A program made the position numbers and the translations under genes. A stretch of DNA of 64,000 nt from an uncultured Alphaproteobacteria bacterium (GTDB lineage: Bacteria; Pseudomonadota; Alphaproteobacteria; Parvibaculales; Parvibaculaceae): contig CAISYL010000245.1 in assembly GCA_903889655.1 (NCBI GenBank), positions 1 to 64,000 of the forward strand, given 5' to 3'. The notes under the pieces were generated by a model. It did not search any database. It had not been told where the DNA came from and was given only the letters and a program-made list of their open reading frames with translations. Below, piece by piece: positions 30,615-40,193 of the stretch (position 1 is the stretch's first letter; each line of letters starts with the position of its first letter).

Positions 30615-32798
30615 TCAGTCGCGGTTGCGACGACGACCGCCACCGCCGCCTTCGCGCTTCTCGCGCGGCTGCTCAGCGGGCTCGTTCTCATAGACGATCT
30701 CTTCGCCCGTCTCCTGATTGACGTGCTTCATCGAGAGGCGGACCTTGCCGCGCTCGTCGAAGCCGAGGAGCTTCACCTTGACCTTCTGGCCTTCGGCAAC
30801 GACGTCGGCGACCTTCTCGACGCGATTCGGCGCCATCTGCGAGATGTGAACGAGGCCGTCGCGCGGCCCGAAGAAGTTCACGAAAGCGCCGAACTCGACG
30901 ACCTTCACGACAGTGCCTTCGTAGATGTGGCCGACTTCCGGCTCCGCGACGATGCCGCGGATCCAGTCGATCGCCTTCTTGATCGAGGCGCCGTCGGAGG
31001 ACGCCACCTTGATCGTGCCGTCGTCGGAAATGTCGATCTTCGCGCCGGTCTTCTCGACGATCTCGCGGACGACCTTGCCGCCGGTGCCGATGACTTCACG
31101 GATCTTGTCGGTCGGAACCGTGATCACCTCGATGCGCGGCGCATGTTCGCCGAGCTCGGAGCGGGCCGTCGTGAGGGCCTTGGCCATCTCGCCCAGGATA
31201 TGGACGCGACCGCCCTTCGCCTGCTCGAGGGCCTGCTTCATGATGCCTTCGGTGATGCCGGTGATCTTGATGTCCATCTGGAGCGACGTGACACCCTCTT
31301 CCGTGCCCGCCACCTTGAAGTCCATGTCGCCGAGGTGATCCTCGTCGCCGAGGATGTCGGAGAGCACCGCGAAGCGCTCGCCTTCGAGGATCAGGCCCAT
31401 GGCGATACCAGCCACCGGGCGCTTGAGCGGAACGCCCGCATCCATCATCGAGAGGGACGAGCCGCAGACGGTCGCCATCGAGGAGGAGCCGTTCGATTCC
31501 GTGATCTCGGAGACGAGGCGGATCGTGTAGGGGAACTCGGTCTTCGCGGGCAGCACGGCGCGCATCGCACGCCAGGCAAGCTTGCCGTGACCGACTTCGC
31601 GACGGCCGGTGAAACCGACGCGGCCCGTCTCGCCGACCGAATAGGGCGGGAAGTTGTAATGCAGCAGGAAGTTTTCCTTGTAGGTGCCTTCCAGCGCGTC
31701 GATGAACTGTTCGTCTTCACCGGTGCCGAGCGTGGCGACGACCAGCGCCTGCGTCTCGCCGCGCGTGAAGAGCGCCGAGCCGTGGGTGCGGGGCAGGATG
31801 CCGACTTCCGAAACGATCGGGCGAACCGTCTTCACATCGCGGCCGTCGATGCGGATGCCCGTATCGAGGATCGAGTTGCGGACGACGTCGGCTTCGAGCG
31901 CCTTGAAGACACCGCCGACGGTCGCTTCCGGAACCGCGTTCGGATCTTCGGGATTGCAGAGCGCTGCCTTGACCTTGTCCTTCGCCTTGGCGAGGGCTTC
32001 GTGGCGTTCGCCCTTGTCCTTGAGGCCGTAGGCGGCGCGGACGTCGCTCTCGGCCAGCGCGCGGACCTTGCCTTCCAGTTCCGACTCGTCCTTCGCTTCG
32101 AAGGCGCGCGGTTCCTTGGCGCATTTCTCGGCCATGCGGATGATCGCATCGATCACCGGCTGGAACTCGCGATGACCGAACATGACGGCGCCGAGCATGA
32201 TTTCCTCGGAAAGCTCCTTGGCTTCCGATTCCACCATCAGCACCGCATCGGCCGTGCCGGCGACGACGAGATCGAGGTCGCTCTCGACCATCTCATCGAT
32301 CATCGGGTTGAGCTTGTATTCGCCGTTGATGTAGCCGACGCGGGCGCCGCCGATCGGACCCATGAAGGGCAGGCCCGAAATCGTCAGGGCGGCGGAGACC
32401 GCGACCATCGCGACGATGTCGGGATCGTTCTCCATGTCGTGGCTGACGACGGTGACGATGACCTGCGTCTCGTTCTTGAAACCCTTGGCAAAAAGCGGAC
32501 GGATCGGACGGTCGATCAGGCGCGAAACGAGCGTTTCCTTTTCGCTCGGACGGCCTTCGCGCTTGAAGAAGCCACCCGGAATCTTGCCGGCGGCATAGGT
32601 CTTTTCCTGGTAGTTCACGGTCAGCGGAAAGAAGTCGAGGCCGGGCTTCGGCTTTCTCTCGCCGACGACGGTCGCGAGCACGGAGGTCTCGCCATAGGTC
32701 GCGAGGACGGCACCGTCGGCCTGGCGGGCGATCTTGCCCGTCTCGAGGACGAGCGTACGGCCGCCCCATTCAATTTCTTCGCGTGTGATATCAAACAT
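30615..32798 (-). CDS. pnp: Polyribonucleotide nucleotidyltransferase
   Basis: [38 protein letters not shown]..., KH and S1 domains ([47 protein letters not shown]). Confidence 0.97.
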   Translation of the reverse strand: MFDITREEIEWGGRTLVLETGKIARQADGAVLATYGETSVLATVVGERKPKPGLDFFPLTVNYQEKTYAAGKIPGGFFKREGRPSEKETLVSRLIDRPIRPLFAKGFKNETQVIVTVVSHDMENDPDIVAMVAVSAALTISGLPFMGPIGGARVGYINGEYKLNPMIDEMVESDLDLVVAGTADAVLMVESEAKELSEEIMLGAVMFGHREFQPVIDAIIRMAEKCAKEPRAFEAKDESELEGKVRALAESDVRAAYGLKDKGERHEALAKAKDKVKAALCNPEDPNAVPEATVGGVFKALEADVVRNSILDTGIRIDGRDVKTVRPIVSEVGILPRTHGSALFTRGETQALVVATLGTGEDEQFIDALEGTYKENFLLHYNFPPYSVGETGRVGFTGRREVGHGKLAWRAMRAVLPAKTEFPYTIRLVSEITESNGSSSMATVCGSSLSMMDAGVPLKRPVAGIAMGLILEGERFAVLSDILGDEDHLGDMDFKVAGTEEGVTSLQMDIKITGITEGIMKQALEQAKGGRVHILGEMAKALTTARSELGEHAPRIEVITVPTDKIREVIGTGGKVVREIVEKTGAKIDISDDGTIKVASSDGASIKKAIDWIRGIVAEPEVGHIYEGTVVKVVEFGAFVNFFGPRDGLVHISQMAPNRVEKVADVVAEGQKVKVKLLGFDERGKVRLSMKHVNQETGEEIVYENEPAEQPREKREGGGGGRRRNRD

Positions 32799-33115
32799 AT
32801 CTATTTCCTGTTCCGCGCCGCCGCGTTTTTCGCGTTCTTGCCATCATCTGGCGGACGGCGCTCATTTCTGCCGCTGACGTCGCGGCCGGACATGTACGGG
32901 TCTGCTCGCGAGGGCGCGTTTACTTGCGCCACGCGTAATCACCGAGGGACCTCAAGCCGTGAGACGACGGCAGAGAGGACCACCCGCGAGCATTGTTCCG
33001 TTGACGGACGATTGTCTCTTCGGACCGGGAAACGCTGATGGCCGGTAGGGTCGAAGCCACGCCGGCGCATGTCGCGCAAAATCCCGGGTCATGGGGAGAA
33101 ATAATCACCCCGTGT

Positions 33116-33385
33116 TTACCTCCGGATTCCCAGTCGGGAAATCAGGGACTCGTAACGCTTCTGGTCGTGCTTCTTGACGTAGTCGAGAAGCGAACGACGC
33201 TGGCTCACCATCTTCAGAAGGCCGCGGCGCGAATGGTTGTCCTTCGCGTGACCCTTGAAATGTTCGGTGAGGTTCGTGATGCGCTCGGTGAGGATGGCGA
33301 CCTGCACTTCGGGCGAACCGGTGTCGCCTTCCTTGCCGGCGAATTCCTTGATCAGCTGAGCTTTACGCTCGGGCGTAATCGACAT
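33116..33385 (-). CDS. rpsO: 30S ribosomal protein S15
   Basis: [64 protein letters not shown]. Confidence 0.97.
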   Translation of the reverse strand: MSITPERKAQLIKEFAGKEGDTGSPEVQVAILTERITNLTEHFKGHAKDNHSRRGLLKMVSQRRSLLDYVKKHDQKRYESLISRLGIRR

Positions 33386-33394
33386 CGGGATCTC

Positions 33395-34321
33395 CTATGG
33401 ATCGAGATTAAAGACACGCACGGGCTTCAGCTCGCCCTGGCAATACTCGGTCAGAGCCACCGGGTCTCCCCGGTGTGTCGCCAGAACCGGCCCCGACAGG
33501 ATCGGAGCGTCGCGCCCGCGCAATAAAACTCCCTGACCCCGTCTCAGACGGGAGGCATCGTCACTGCTCAGGGCCAGGGCCGGGATGTCGTCCAGCGCGG
33601 TCTCAAGCGGTAGCAGATGCTCCAAAAAGGCTTCGGAAGCGGGCGCAATATGGCCGAAGCCCATCAGTTTATCCAGCGGAATTGCGGCCTCCTCCCGGAA
33701 AGGACCATGAGCGGTCCGCCGCAGCGCCGAAACATGCCCGACGGTGCCGAGCGCCAGGGCCAGGTCGCGAGCCAGCGAGCGGACGTAAGTCCCTTTACTG
33801 CAAAGGATTTCGAACTCGGCATAGTCGCCGTCCGGGCAGGCCAGAAGGCGGGCTTCATGGACGGTCACACGGCGGGATTTCAGCTCGACCGCCTCGCCGG
33901 CGCGCGCCAGATCATAGGATCGCTCGCCGTCGACCTTGATAGCCGAGTAAATTGGTGGGACTTGGTCGATCTCGCCAGTGAAGCGAGGTAGCAGGCCGAG
34001 GATGGCTTCGGCCGTCGGCCGGACGGGGCTCGTCGCCGTCACCGCGCCTTCGGCATCGTCGGTCGCGGTCGCCTCGCCGAAGCGGATCGTGAAGCGATAG
34101 CGTTTCGAGGCGTCGAGAATGAAGGGGACGGTTTTCGTCGCCTCGCCAAGCGCGACGGGAAGGACGCCGCTCGCCAGCGGATCGAGGGTGCCGGCATGGC
34201 CCGCCTTCTGGGCGTTGAAGAGGCGGCGGACACGCGAGACCACGTCGGTCGAGGTAAGGCCCAAAGGCTTGTCGACAACGACCCAGCCCGAGATCGCCTC
34301 ACCCTTTTTGCGCCGGGCCAT
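33395..34321 (-). CDS. truB: tRNA pseudouridine(55) synthase
   Basis: GWVVVDKPLGLTSTDVVSRVRRLFNAQKAGHAGTLDPLASGVLPVALGEATK. Confidence 0.96.
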   Translation of the reverse strand: MARRKKGEAISGWVVVDKPLGLTSTDVVSRVRRLFNAQKAGHAGTLDPLASGVLPVALGEATKTVPFILDASKRYRFTIRFGEATATDDAEGAVTATSPVRPTAEAILGLLPRFTGEIDQVPPIYSAIKVDGERSYDLARAGEAVELKSRRVTVHEARLLACPDGDYAEFEILCSKGTYVRSLARDLALALGTVGHVSALRRTAHGPFREEAAIPLDKLMGFGHIAPASEAFLEHLLPLETALDDIPALALSSDDASRLRRGQGVLLRGRDAPILSGPVLATHRGDPVALTEYCQGELKPVRVFNLDP

Positions 34322-34327
34322 GGGCGT

Positions 34328-34777
34328 TCAGTCCTCGTCGTCCGAGTCGATATCCTCACCTGCGTCTTCGGACGCCAGATCGCGGGCGACCTTCGGCGAA
34401 TGAAGAATCCGGTCGACCGCCTCGGCGCGGTCGAAGGAGACGTCGGGCTCGAAGGCGAGATCCGGCATGAACTTGAAGGTCACTTCGCGCGACAGCTGAC
34501 CGCGCAGATAGGCGCGGACGCGGGTCAGGGCTGTTGCGATCCCGGTCGCGTCGCCGCCACCCAGCGGCGCCACAAAGCAGAGCGCATGCCGCAGATCCGG
34601 ACTCATGCGCACTTCGGAAATCGTGATCGGCCGGCCCATCAGATCGGGGTCCTGAATGTCGCCGCGCGCGACGATCTCAGCCAGGGCGCGGCGCACGAGT
34701 TCGCCGGCACGCAACTGTCGCTGACTCGGACCGCGCGTCTCGCGGTGACCTGGTTTGGAATGTGACTTCTTGCGCAT
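34328..34777 (-). CDS. rbfA: Ribosome-binding factor A
   Basis: SQRQLRAGELVRRALAEIVARGDIQDPDLMGRPITISEVRMSPDLRHA; next to truB. Confidence 0.93.
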   Translation of the reverse strand: MRKKSHSKPGHRETRGPSQRQLRAGELVRRALAEIVARGDIQDPDLMGRPITISEVRMSPDLRHALCFVAPLGGGDATGIATALTRVRAYLRGQLSREVTFKFMPDLAFEPDVSFDRAEAVDRILHSPKVARDLASEDAGEDIDSDDED

Positions 34778-34802
34778 GGTCTGTCGGTTCGATCCACCAA
34801 TA

Positions 34803-34926
34803 GCCCTCCCCCCTTGAGGGGGAGGGTTGGGAGGGGGGTAAGCGGCAGAAAAGAGTCTTTCGAAGAAGACGCCCCACCCGATCAGCTTCGCTGATCGACC
34901 TCCCCCTCAAGGGGGGAGGTAAGCGG
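34803..34926. repeat. Intergenic palindromic repeat element (CCTCCCCC..GGGGGAGG type)
   Basis: CCCTCCCCCCTTGAGGGGGAGGG and CCTCCCCCTCAAGGGGGGAGG flank GATCAGCTTCGCTGATC; both copies are followed by TAAGCGGC. Confidence 0.75.
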
Positions 34927-35044
34927 CGATTCGTCTTTGCAAAACTGCCATCTCGCATAACACCCTGAACACTCGTTCATCGCTTGTGATTTCGCATACG
35001 CACGCGATAGAGTGCGCCGCAAACTTTATTCCCCCGCGAGCCTC

Positions 35045-35491
35045 ATGATCGAACCCGCCGGCTATTGCATCGAAGACCTGAACGAAGGCATGGAAGCGTC
35101 CTTTTCGAAGACGCTGACCGATGCCGACATCGTTCTGTTTTCCGGCGTCTCCGGCGACACCAATCCGGTGCATCTCGATGCCGTCTATGCGGCGGGAACG
35201 CGCTTCGGCGGCCGCATCGTCCATGGCATGCTGACGGCGAGCCTGATCTCCGCCGTGCTCGGCACGAAGCTCCCCGGACCCGGCGCGATCTACCTCTCGC
35301 AGAACCTGCGCTTCCGCGCCGCGGTGAAGCCGGGCGACACGGTGACGGCGCGCGTCCGCGTCGCCACGCTCGACCGCGCCCGCAACCGCGTCACGCTTGC
35401 CTGCACCTGCCATGTCGGCGAGACGCTCGCCGTCGATGGCGACGCGCAGGTGATGGTCCCGTCGCGCGAGCAGAAGGGCGCCGCGTCCTGA
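35045..35491 (+). CDS. MaoC-like (R)-specific enoyl-CoA hydratase
   Basis: FSGVSGDTNPVHLDAVYAAGTRFGGRIVHGMLTASLISAVLGTKLPGPGAIYLSQNLRFRAAV. Confidence 0.9.
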   Translation: MIEPAGYCIEDLNEGMEASFSKTLTDADIVLFSGVSGDTNPVHLDAVYAAGTRFGGRIVHGMLTASLISAVLGTKLPGPGAIYLSQNLRFRAAVKPGDTVTARVRVATLDRARNRVTLACTCHVGETLAVDGDAQVMVPSREQKGAAS

Positions 35492-36450
35492 TGCAGATCC
35501 TCCGCCATTATGCCGGCGTGCCGAAACCGCTTCAGGGCGGCGTCTTCGCGCTCGGCAATTTCGACGGCGTGCATCTCGGCCATCAGCGTGTCATCGCCGA
35601 AGCCGCCGCCGTCGCGCGTGAGATGGGCGTGCCCCTCGGCGTGCTCGTCTTCGAGCCGCATCCCAAGCAGTTCTTCTTTCCCGACGAACCCTTCTTCCGC
35701 CTGACGCCCTTCCGCGCCAAGGCGCGCCTTCTCGAAAGCCTCGGCGTCGACATTCTCGCGGCCCTTCCTTTCGACGCCGACATGTCGAGAAAGCTCGCGC
35801 CGGAATTCGTCATGGATGTGGTCGTGAACGGGCTCAACGCGGTCCATGTCGTCGCCGGTTACGATTTCCGTTTCGGCAAGGGCCGCGCCGGCGATGCCGC
35901 GGTGCTCTCCTACATGGGCGAGATGGAGGGCTTCGGCGTATCGATCGTCCCCGAAGCCTCGCTCGACGGCGAAGCCTTTTCCTCGACCCGCATTCGCGAA
36001 CGGCTCGGCAGCGGCGATCCGAAAGGCGCCGCGCGCCTCCTCGGCCATTGGTGGACGGTCGAGACGCATGTGCGCACCGGCGACAAGCGCGGCCGCACCA
36101 TCGGCTTTCCGACCGCCAATCTCGCGCTCGAGGATCATGTGCAGCCGGCGCTTGGCGTCTATGCGGTCCGCATCGAACTCGAGGACGGGCCCTTCAAGGG
36201 CGTCTATGACGGCGTTGCCAATCTCGGCCGCCGCCCGACCTTCGACAAGCAGGACGTCGTGCTCGAAGTCCATATCTTCGACTTCGAAGGCGACATCTAC
36301 GGCCATCACGCCGCCGTCTCCTTCATCGACTATCTGCGGCCCGAGCAGAAATTCTCCGGCCTCGACGCGCTGAAGGAACAGATCGCGAAGGACAGCGCCC
36401 GCGCCCGCGCGCTGCTGGCCGCGACCCCCGCCGAATTCGCCGGCGCATGA
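35491..36450 (+). CDS. ribF: Bifunctional riboflavin kinase/FAD synthetase
   Basis: FALGNFDGVHLGHQRVI, GYDFRFGKGRAGD, SSTRIRERL, GFPTANL. Confidence 0.95.
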   Translation: MQILRHYAGVPKPLQGGVFALGNFDGVHLGHQRVIAEAAAVAREMGVPLGVLVFEPHPKQFFFPDEPFFRLTPFRAKARLLESLGVDILAALPFDADMSRKLAPEFVMDVVVNGLNAVHVVAGYDFRFGKGRAGDAAVLSYMGEMEGFGVSIVPEASLDGEAFSSTRIRERLGSGDPKGAARLLGHWWTVETHVRTGDKRGRTIGFPTANLALEDHVQPALGVYAVRIELEDGPFKGVYDGVANLGRRPTFDKQDVVLEVHIFDFEGDIYGHHAAVSFIDYLRPEQKFSGLDALKEQIAKDSARARALLAATPAEFAGA

Positions 36451-36460
36451 GCGCATCTTC

Positions 36461-37111
36461 ATGAGCATGGGCGACCCCGCCGCCTTCATCCGCGCCAACA
36501 CCATGCTCCACGAGCCGCCGCTGGTGCCGGAGGTGAAGCTCCACCTCGCCAGCGAGATCGTGCCGATCTGGCAGATGACGGAAGAAGAACTCGAAAAATC
36601 GGGCCTCCCCCCGCCCTTCTGGGCCTTCGCCTGGGCGGGCGGTCAGGCGCTGGCCCGCTATATCCTCGACCATCCCGAAACGGTCGCCGGCAAGCGTGTC
36701 CTCGATTTCGGCGCCGGCTCCGGCATGATCGGTATCGCCGCCATGAAAGCGAACGCGGCTTCAGTTCTTTCCGTCGACATCGACCCTTTCGCCGCCGCCT
36801 CCATTCACCTCAATGCAGAAGTGAACGGCGTTTCACTGAATGTCGCGACCGACGATATTGTCGGTTCGGCGAATGGGGGTTGGGACGTGATCCTGATCGG
36901 CGACATGTGCTACGAGCGCCCGCTGGCCGAACGGATAGAAACTTGGGTTCACTCTTTGGTCGATGGCGGCGCCACCGCCTATATCGGCGATCCGGGCCGC
37001 ACCTATCTGCCGAAATCCGGGCTGGAAAAGATCGTCTCCTATGCGGTCAAGACCACCCGCGAGCTTGAGGATACCGACGTCCGCAATACCAGCGTCTGGC
37101 GCGTTATATAG
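36461..37111 (+). CDS. Class I SAM-dependent methyltransferase, ETFB-lysine-methyltransferase-like
   Basis: PPFWAFAWAGGQALARYILDHPETVAGKRVLDFGAGSGMIGIAAMKANAASVLSVDIDPFA. Confidence 0.8.
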   Translation: MSMGDPAAFIRANTMLHEPPLVPEVKLHLASEIVPIWQMTEEELEKSGLPPPFWAFAWAGGQALARYILDHPETVAGKRVLDFGAGSGMIGIAAMKANAASVLSVDIDPFAAASIHLNAEVNGVSLNVATDDIVGSANGGWDVILIGDMCYERPLAERIETWVHSLVDGGATAYIGDPGRTYLPKSGLEKIVSYAVKTTRELEDTDVRNTSVWRVI

Positions 37112-37115
37112 TGAA

Positions 37116-37700
37116 TTAAAGTTCACCTTTTCGTGCGACGACATCCTCGATGACCTTGGCGACCTTGCCCAGCAGGAACAGCGTCCCGCCCGCGACGATG
37201 AGATCGATGCCGAGCAGGATACCGAGGACGTAGAGCGAAGCGTCGGGCAGGAGCCAGAGCAGCGCGGCCGCCAGCGCAAGACTTGAAACGCCGTTCACGA
37301 TAACCCAGCCCTGCCCCGGCCGCTGGCTCATCTGCGCCGCCGAAAGGATGCGGATGATGCCGTCCGCCGCGAGGAAGCCGCCCAGCAGCAGGGTCAGGCT
37401 CAAGGCACCGGCGAGCGGATCGAAGAGGATCAGCGTGCCGACGCCGAGGCTGAGCAATCCCGCCAGCAGGTTCAGCACCACCGCCGGCGCGCCGCGCACG
37501 GAAAGCGCATGGGCGACCTCGACCAGCCCCGACATGATGAGCACCCAGCCGACGAAAATCGCCGTCGCCAGCGTACTGATAAAGGGAAAGACGATGGCGA
37601 GGATACCGCCCAGAATCAGGATCGCGCCCGCCACCAGATAGCCGTTCCGGTACCGCTGCATGGCCCCCGAGAGGCCCTTGTCGGTATTGTGATCGCTCAT
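37116..37700 (-). CDS. HdeD family acid-resistance-like membrane protein
   Basis: Six hydrophobic segments; GGILAIVFPFISTLATAIFVGWVLIMSGLVEVAHAL. Confidence 0.8.
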   Translation of the reverse strand: MSDHNTDKGLSGAMQRYRNGYLVAGAILILGGILAIVFPFISTLATAIFVGWVLIMSGLVEVAHALSVRGAPAVVLNLLAGLLSLGVGTLILFDPLAGALSLTLLLGGFLAADGIIRILSAAQMSQRPGQGWVIVNGVSSLALAAALLWLLPDASLYVLGILLGIDLIVAGGTLFLLGKVAKVIEDVVARKGEL

Positions 37701-37906
37701 CGAAATCTCCTTCAAGGGTCCGGGCCGCTTTCCCTCACTCTACCCCGCTCGCGCGACGGACCGATATGGCCCCATGCCGCAGGAACGGGCAAGCCGGTCA
37801 GATTTCGAAATAGGATGTGCAAATTTACGGTTTGCAGCGCGCCGTCCGCTCCTGCAGGTTCGCCTCGCCATTCATTCGATCCTCGCGACCCAAAAGGGAG
37901 CCCGTC

Positions 37907-38698
37907 ATGACCGAACACGTGATCACCGCCGTCGACAAGGGCGTGCTGACGCTGACGCTGAACCGCCCGGAAAAGAAGAACGCGCTGACCGACGCGATGT
38001 ACAAGGCGCTGGCCGACGGCATCGAACAGGCCGAGCGCGATCCGGCGATCCGCGTCACGCTCTTCCGCGCCAATGGCGATGCCTTCACCGCCGGCAACGA
38101 TCTCGCCGATTTCGCCGCCGCGGGCAACGCCCCGGCAAGCGCCACCAACGCCGGCCTCCAATCCAACGTGACGCGCTTTCTCGAGAATCTCGCGACGGCG
38201 GAGAAGCCGCTGATCGCCGCGGTGAACGGGCTCGCCGTCGGCGTCGGCGTGACGATGCTGCTGCATTGCGACCTCGCCTATGCGGGCGAGAGCGCGACCT
38301 TCCAGATGCCGTTCGTCAATCTCGGCCTCATCCCCGAAGCCGGCTCGACGCTGCTGCTGCCGCGCCTCGTCGGCCTGCAGAAGGCCGCCGACCTCTTCCT
38401 CACCGGCAAGAAGATCGGCGCCGCCAAGGCCGAGGCGATCGGCATCGTCGCCGAAATCTTCGCCGACGACGCCCTGCAGGCCGAAGCCCTTCTCCGCGCG
38501 CAGACGCTCGCCGCCAAGGCGCCCACCGCCGTCAAGCTTACCAAGGCGCTTCTGAAGGGCGACGACCGCGCCGCCGTGCTGGCGCAGCAGAAGAAGGAAG
38601 GCGCGCATTTCGCCGCCCAGCTCCGCTCGGCCGAAGTGAAGGAGGCGATCGCCGCCTTCTTTGAAAAGCGCGCGCCGGATTTCTCGAAACTGTCGTGA
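37907..38698 (+). CDS. Enoyl-CoA hydratase/isomerase family
   Basis: LTLNRPEKKNALTDAMYKAL, FTAGNDLADF, FVNLGLIPEAGSTLLLPRLVG. Confidence 0.92.
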   Translation: MTEHVITAVDKGVLTLTLNRPEKKNALTDAMYKALADGIEQAERDPAIRVTLFRANGDAFTAGNDLADFAAAGNAPASATNAGLQSNVTRFLENLATAEKPLIAAVNGLAVGVGVTMLLHCDLAYAGESATFQMPFVNLGLIPEAGSTLLLPRLVGLQKAADLFLTGKKIGAAKAEAIGIVAEIFADDALQAEALLRAQTLAAKAPTAVKLTKALLKGDDRAAVLAQQKKEGAHFAAQLRSAEVKEAIAAFFEKRAPDFSKLS

Positions 38699-38783
38699 TA
38701 ACGGAACGAATGTGACTTGAACCGGAGCGAGCCGGGCCCGACATAGGCGTCACTGCCAAAAACAAACAAGACAGAGGACGCCC

Positions 38784-39290
38784 ATGTCGCTTTCCATGTA
38801 TCAGGCTTCGATTCCCGTCATACTGCAGATGTTCGGCAGTATCTCCGCCGTGCTCGACAAGGCCGCCGCCCAGGCCGCCGAGCGCAAGATCGACCCCACG
38901 GTCCTCGTCAATGACCGCCTCGCGCCGGACATGCTTCCGCTCTCGGCCCAGATCCAGATCATGACCGACCAGGCCAAGGGCTGCGCCGCCCGCCTCGCCG
39001 GCATCGACATTCCCGCTTTTGCCGACACCGAAAAGACCATCGACGAGCTGAAGGCGCGTATCGCCAAAACCGTGGACTTCGTGAAGAGCCTGACGCCGGA
39101 TCAGATCAACGGCGCCGAGGACCGCGAGGTCGTGCTGAAAATCGGCGGCAACGACCTGAAACTGAAGGGAAGCCAGTATTTCTTCCACTTCTTCCTGCCG
39201 AACTTCTACTTCCACGCGACGACCGCCTACGACATCCTGCGCCACAACGGCATCCAGATCGGCAAGCGCGACTTCATCGGGCAGATTTGA
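38784..39290 (+). CDS. DUF1993 family protein
   Basis: MYQASIPVILQMFGSISAVLDKAAAQAAERKIDPTVLVNDRLAPDMLPLSAQIQIMTDQAKGCAARLAG. Confidence 0.88.
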   Translation: MSLSMYQASIPVILQMFGSISAVLDKAAAQAAERKIDPTVLVNDRLAPDMLPLSAQIQIMTDQAKGCAARLAGIDIPAFADTEKTIDELKARIAKTVDFVKSLTPDQINGAEDREVVLKIGGNDLKLKGSQYFFHFFLPNFYFHATTAYDILRHNGIQIGKRDFIGQI

Positions 39291-39314
39291 TTGCAGACTG
39301 ACAAAATAAAAAAT

Positions 39315-39399
39315 TGTCGTCCCGGGCTCGTCCCGGGACCCAGGGGCGTCGAATGCTGAGCAAGCGGCTTCTGGGCCCCGGCACAAGGCCGGGGTGACA
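39315..39399. repeat. Dispersed-type imperfect inverted repeat (GTCGTCCCGGGCTCGTCCCGGGACCC ... GGGCCCCGGCACAAGGCCGGGGTGAC)
   Basis: Extrapalindromic element with self-complementary ends in an intergenic region, of the kind common in alphaproteobacteria. Confidence 0.75.
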
Positions 39400-39418
39400 T
39401 CTGAGTGAAAATGAAAAC

Positions 39419-40015
39419 TCAGTAAGCCAGCGGCCGGGTGCCCGTCGAAAGACGCTGCTGGAAAAGCCGCGGGCGGCCGGTGGCGCCGAAGGTCAGCGGG
39501 CGGCGCGCCGAAAGCGGATTGGCGCCGGCATGGGGCTGGGCCGTATCGATGCGCAAAGAGCCGAGGCGGCGCTCCGCCTCCTGCAATTCGCCGCCGCGAT
39601 CCTCGAGCAGCAGAGGCAGCCGCAGCACGCGCGCCCAGCTCCGCCAGCGCGCGGCGACGTCGGCGCCGTCGAACGAGGCATGCAGCACCACCGAATGCTT
39701 CTCGTTCGTCGCATGCACCATCTCGACGAGAATGACGGGCTTGGACCCCGATCCGTCGCGATGCGCGACGCGGAGCGCGACGCCGCGATAGGCCGACAGA
39801 AGCTCTGTCCAGACGAAGGGTCCGAGAATGGGCGAGGAATCGGTGACCTTCACGCAATCGCTGTGGACGACCGCATAGCGGATGAAGCCGAAAAGCCGCG
39901 AGGTGAGATCGGAGGCCGGAATGGTCACGCGCTGCGGCAGCACGAAGGGATCGGAATCGATCTCGCCCCCGTTCCAGCGTTTGCGTATCTGCCGAGCGGT
40001 CGCCGCCCTGCCCAT
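39419..40015 (-). CDS. Conserved hypothetical protein (possibly DUF6101)
   Basis: Fills the gap between a convergent gene and divergent ubiD-like gene; VTIPASDLTSRLFGFIRYAVVHSDCVKVTDSSPILGPF. Confidence 0.65.
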   Translation of the reverse strand: MGRAATARQIRKRWNGGEIDSDPFVLPQRVTIPASDLTSRLFGFIRYAVVHSDCVKVTDSSPILGPFVWTELLSAYRGVALRVAHRDGSGSKPVILVEMVHATNEKHSVVLHASFDGADVAARWRSWARVLRLPLLLEDRGGELQEAERRLGSLRIDTAQPHAGANPLSARRPLTFGATGRPRLFQQRLSTGTRPLAY

Positions 40016-40193
40016 CGGATATCTCCGGTCGTTTCAGCCAATTTGTTTCGAATTGAAGCTATTCCCCCAAGGTTGGCATTCCCTTAACGTGCGGCCCGCC
40101 GGCGGTTCACCCACCCGAAACCGCTCCGATTTGGCTTGAACCCGGCTTTCCGGCATTCTCCCCGGCACCCGAAGCGCCTATCCCGGAAGCCTT

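Noticed and set aside
30723-33038. 771-aa plus-strand ORF opposite pnp
   Set aside because: Antisense mirror of a certain pnp gene; composition is low-information
34677-34958. 93-aa ORF (...LPPSQPSPSRGEGYWW)
   Set aside because: Translation of a palindromic intergenic repeat and antisense sequence, not a real protein
39419-40015. PilZ (c-di-GMP) domain protein near the BTLCP array
   Set aside because: No RxxxR...DxSxxG PilZ signature in the translation; kept as conserved hypothetical
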